Source: Collinsella aerofaciens
GTDB taxonomy: Bacteria > Actinomycetota > Coriobacteriia > Coriobacteriales > Coriobacteriaceae
Reading direction: 5' to 3'
Assembly (NCBI RefSeq): GCF_019131995.1
Contig: NZ_JAHONA010000051.1
Location: 1-5,590 of the forward strand
DNA length: 5,590 bases
How positions within the stretch are numbered: position 1 is the first letter of the stretch; every line of letters begins with the position of its first letter. The translations under genes and the position numbers were made by a program. The notes beneath the pieces are model-generated. The model searched no databases. It was given only the letters and a program-made list of their open reading frames with translations, and was not told the origin of the DNA. Positions 5,537-5,590 of this stretch are shown here, in pieces.

Positions 5537-5590
5537 TTAGAGGTCCTCGCGCCAGAAGGGCATGCTCATGCAGCGCGGGCCGCCGCGGCC
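5537..5590 (-). CDS. arcA: Arginine deiminase, C-terminal end (gene runs off the window)
   Basis: The last 17 codons and a TAA stop are present, giving GRGGPRCMSMPFWREDL. This matches the C-terminus of arginine deiminase, where the cysteine of the (R/H)CM(S/T) motif is the catalytic nucleophile that attacks the guanidinium carbon of arginine to release ammonia and leave citrulline. The usual family ending is CMSMPLxRxD; here Phe-Trp replaces Leu-x. The rest of the gene, including its promoter, lies beyond the right edge. Order and strand make it the gene upstream of arcB in the same operon. The identification rests on a short stretch, but one that is highly characteristic and in the expected place. 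Confidence 0.85.
   Translation of the reverse strand, partial: GRGGPRCMSMPFWREDL

Overview
This window looks like part of an actinobacterial genome, most likely a gut Coriobacteriia such as Collinsella. That is an inference from the moderately high GC, the G/C-ending codon preference of the large genes, the arginine deiminase gene set with a YfcC-type transporter, and the hairpin-rich spacers. No taxonomic marker such as rRNA is present. All five supported genes lie on the minus strand, so transcription runs from the right end to the left.

Right part (5590 down to about 2670): the downstream portion of an arginine deiminase (ADI) operon. It starts with the last 17 codons of arginine deiminase (arcA), which include the catalytic cysteine. 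A complete ornithine carbamoyltransferase (arcB, also annotated argF) and a complete YfcC/DcuC-superfamily transporter follow. The probable division of labour is that the transporter exchanges arginine for ornithine, ArcA makes citrulline and ammonia, and ArcB makes ornithine and carbamoyl phosphate. Carbamate kinase, which would harvest ATP, is not in the window. Both gaps between these genes hold strong hairpins, the second one terminator-like, so expression may be stepped along the operon. The operon ends in a run of hairpins and a strong intrinsic terminator.

Middle (about 2250-2670): no convincing gene. This stretch holds three long inverted repeats and an imperfect direct repeat. It looks like a composite repeat element or remnant, and it is the least explained part of the window.

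Left part: a full-length DUF1846 protein of unknown biochemical function, with a consensus -10 box close upstream and a clear terminator. After it comes a small winged-helix DNA-binding protein with its own strong ribosome binding site and a GNRA-loop terminator. Positions 1-70 hold nothing I can identify. Three genes have better starts inside the longest possible reading frame, judged by Shine-Dalgarno position: the regulator at 466, DUF1846 at 2204 and the transporter at 4288.
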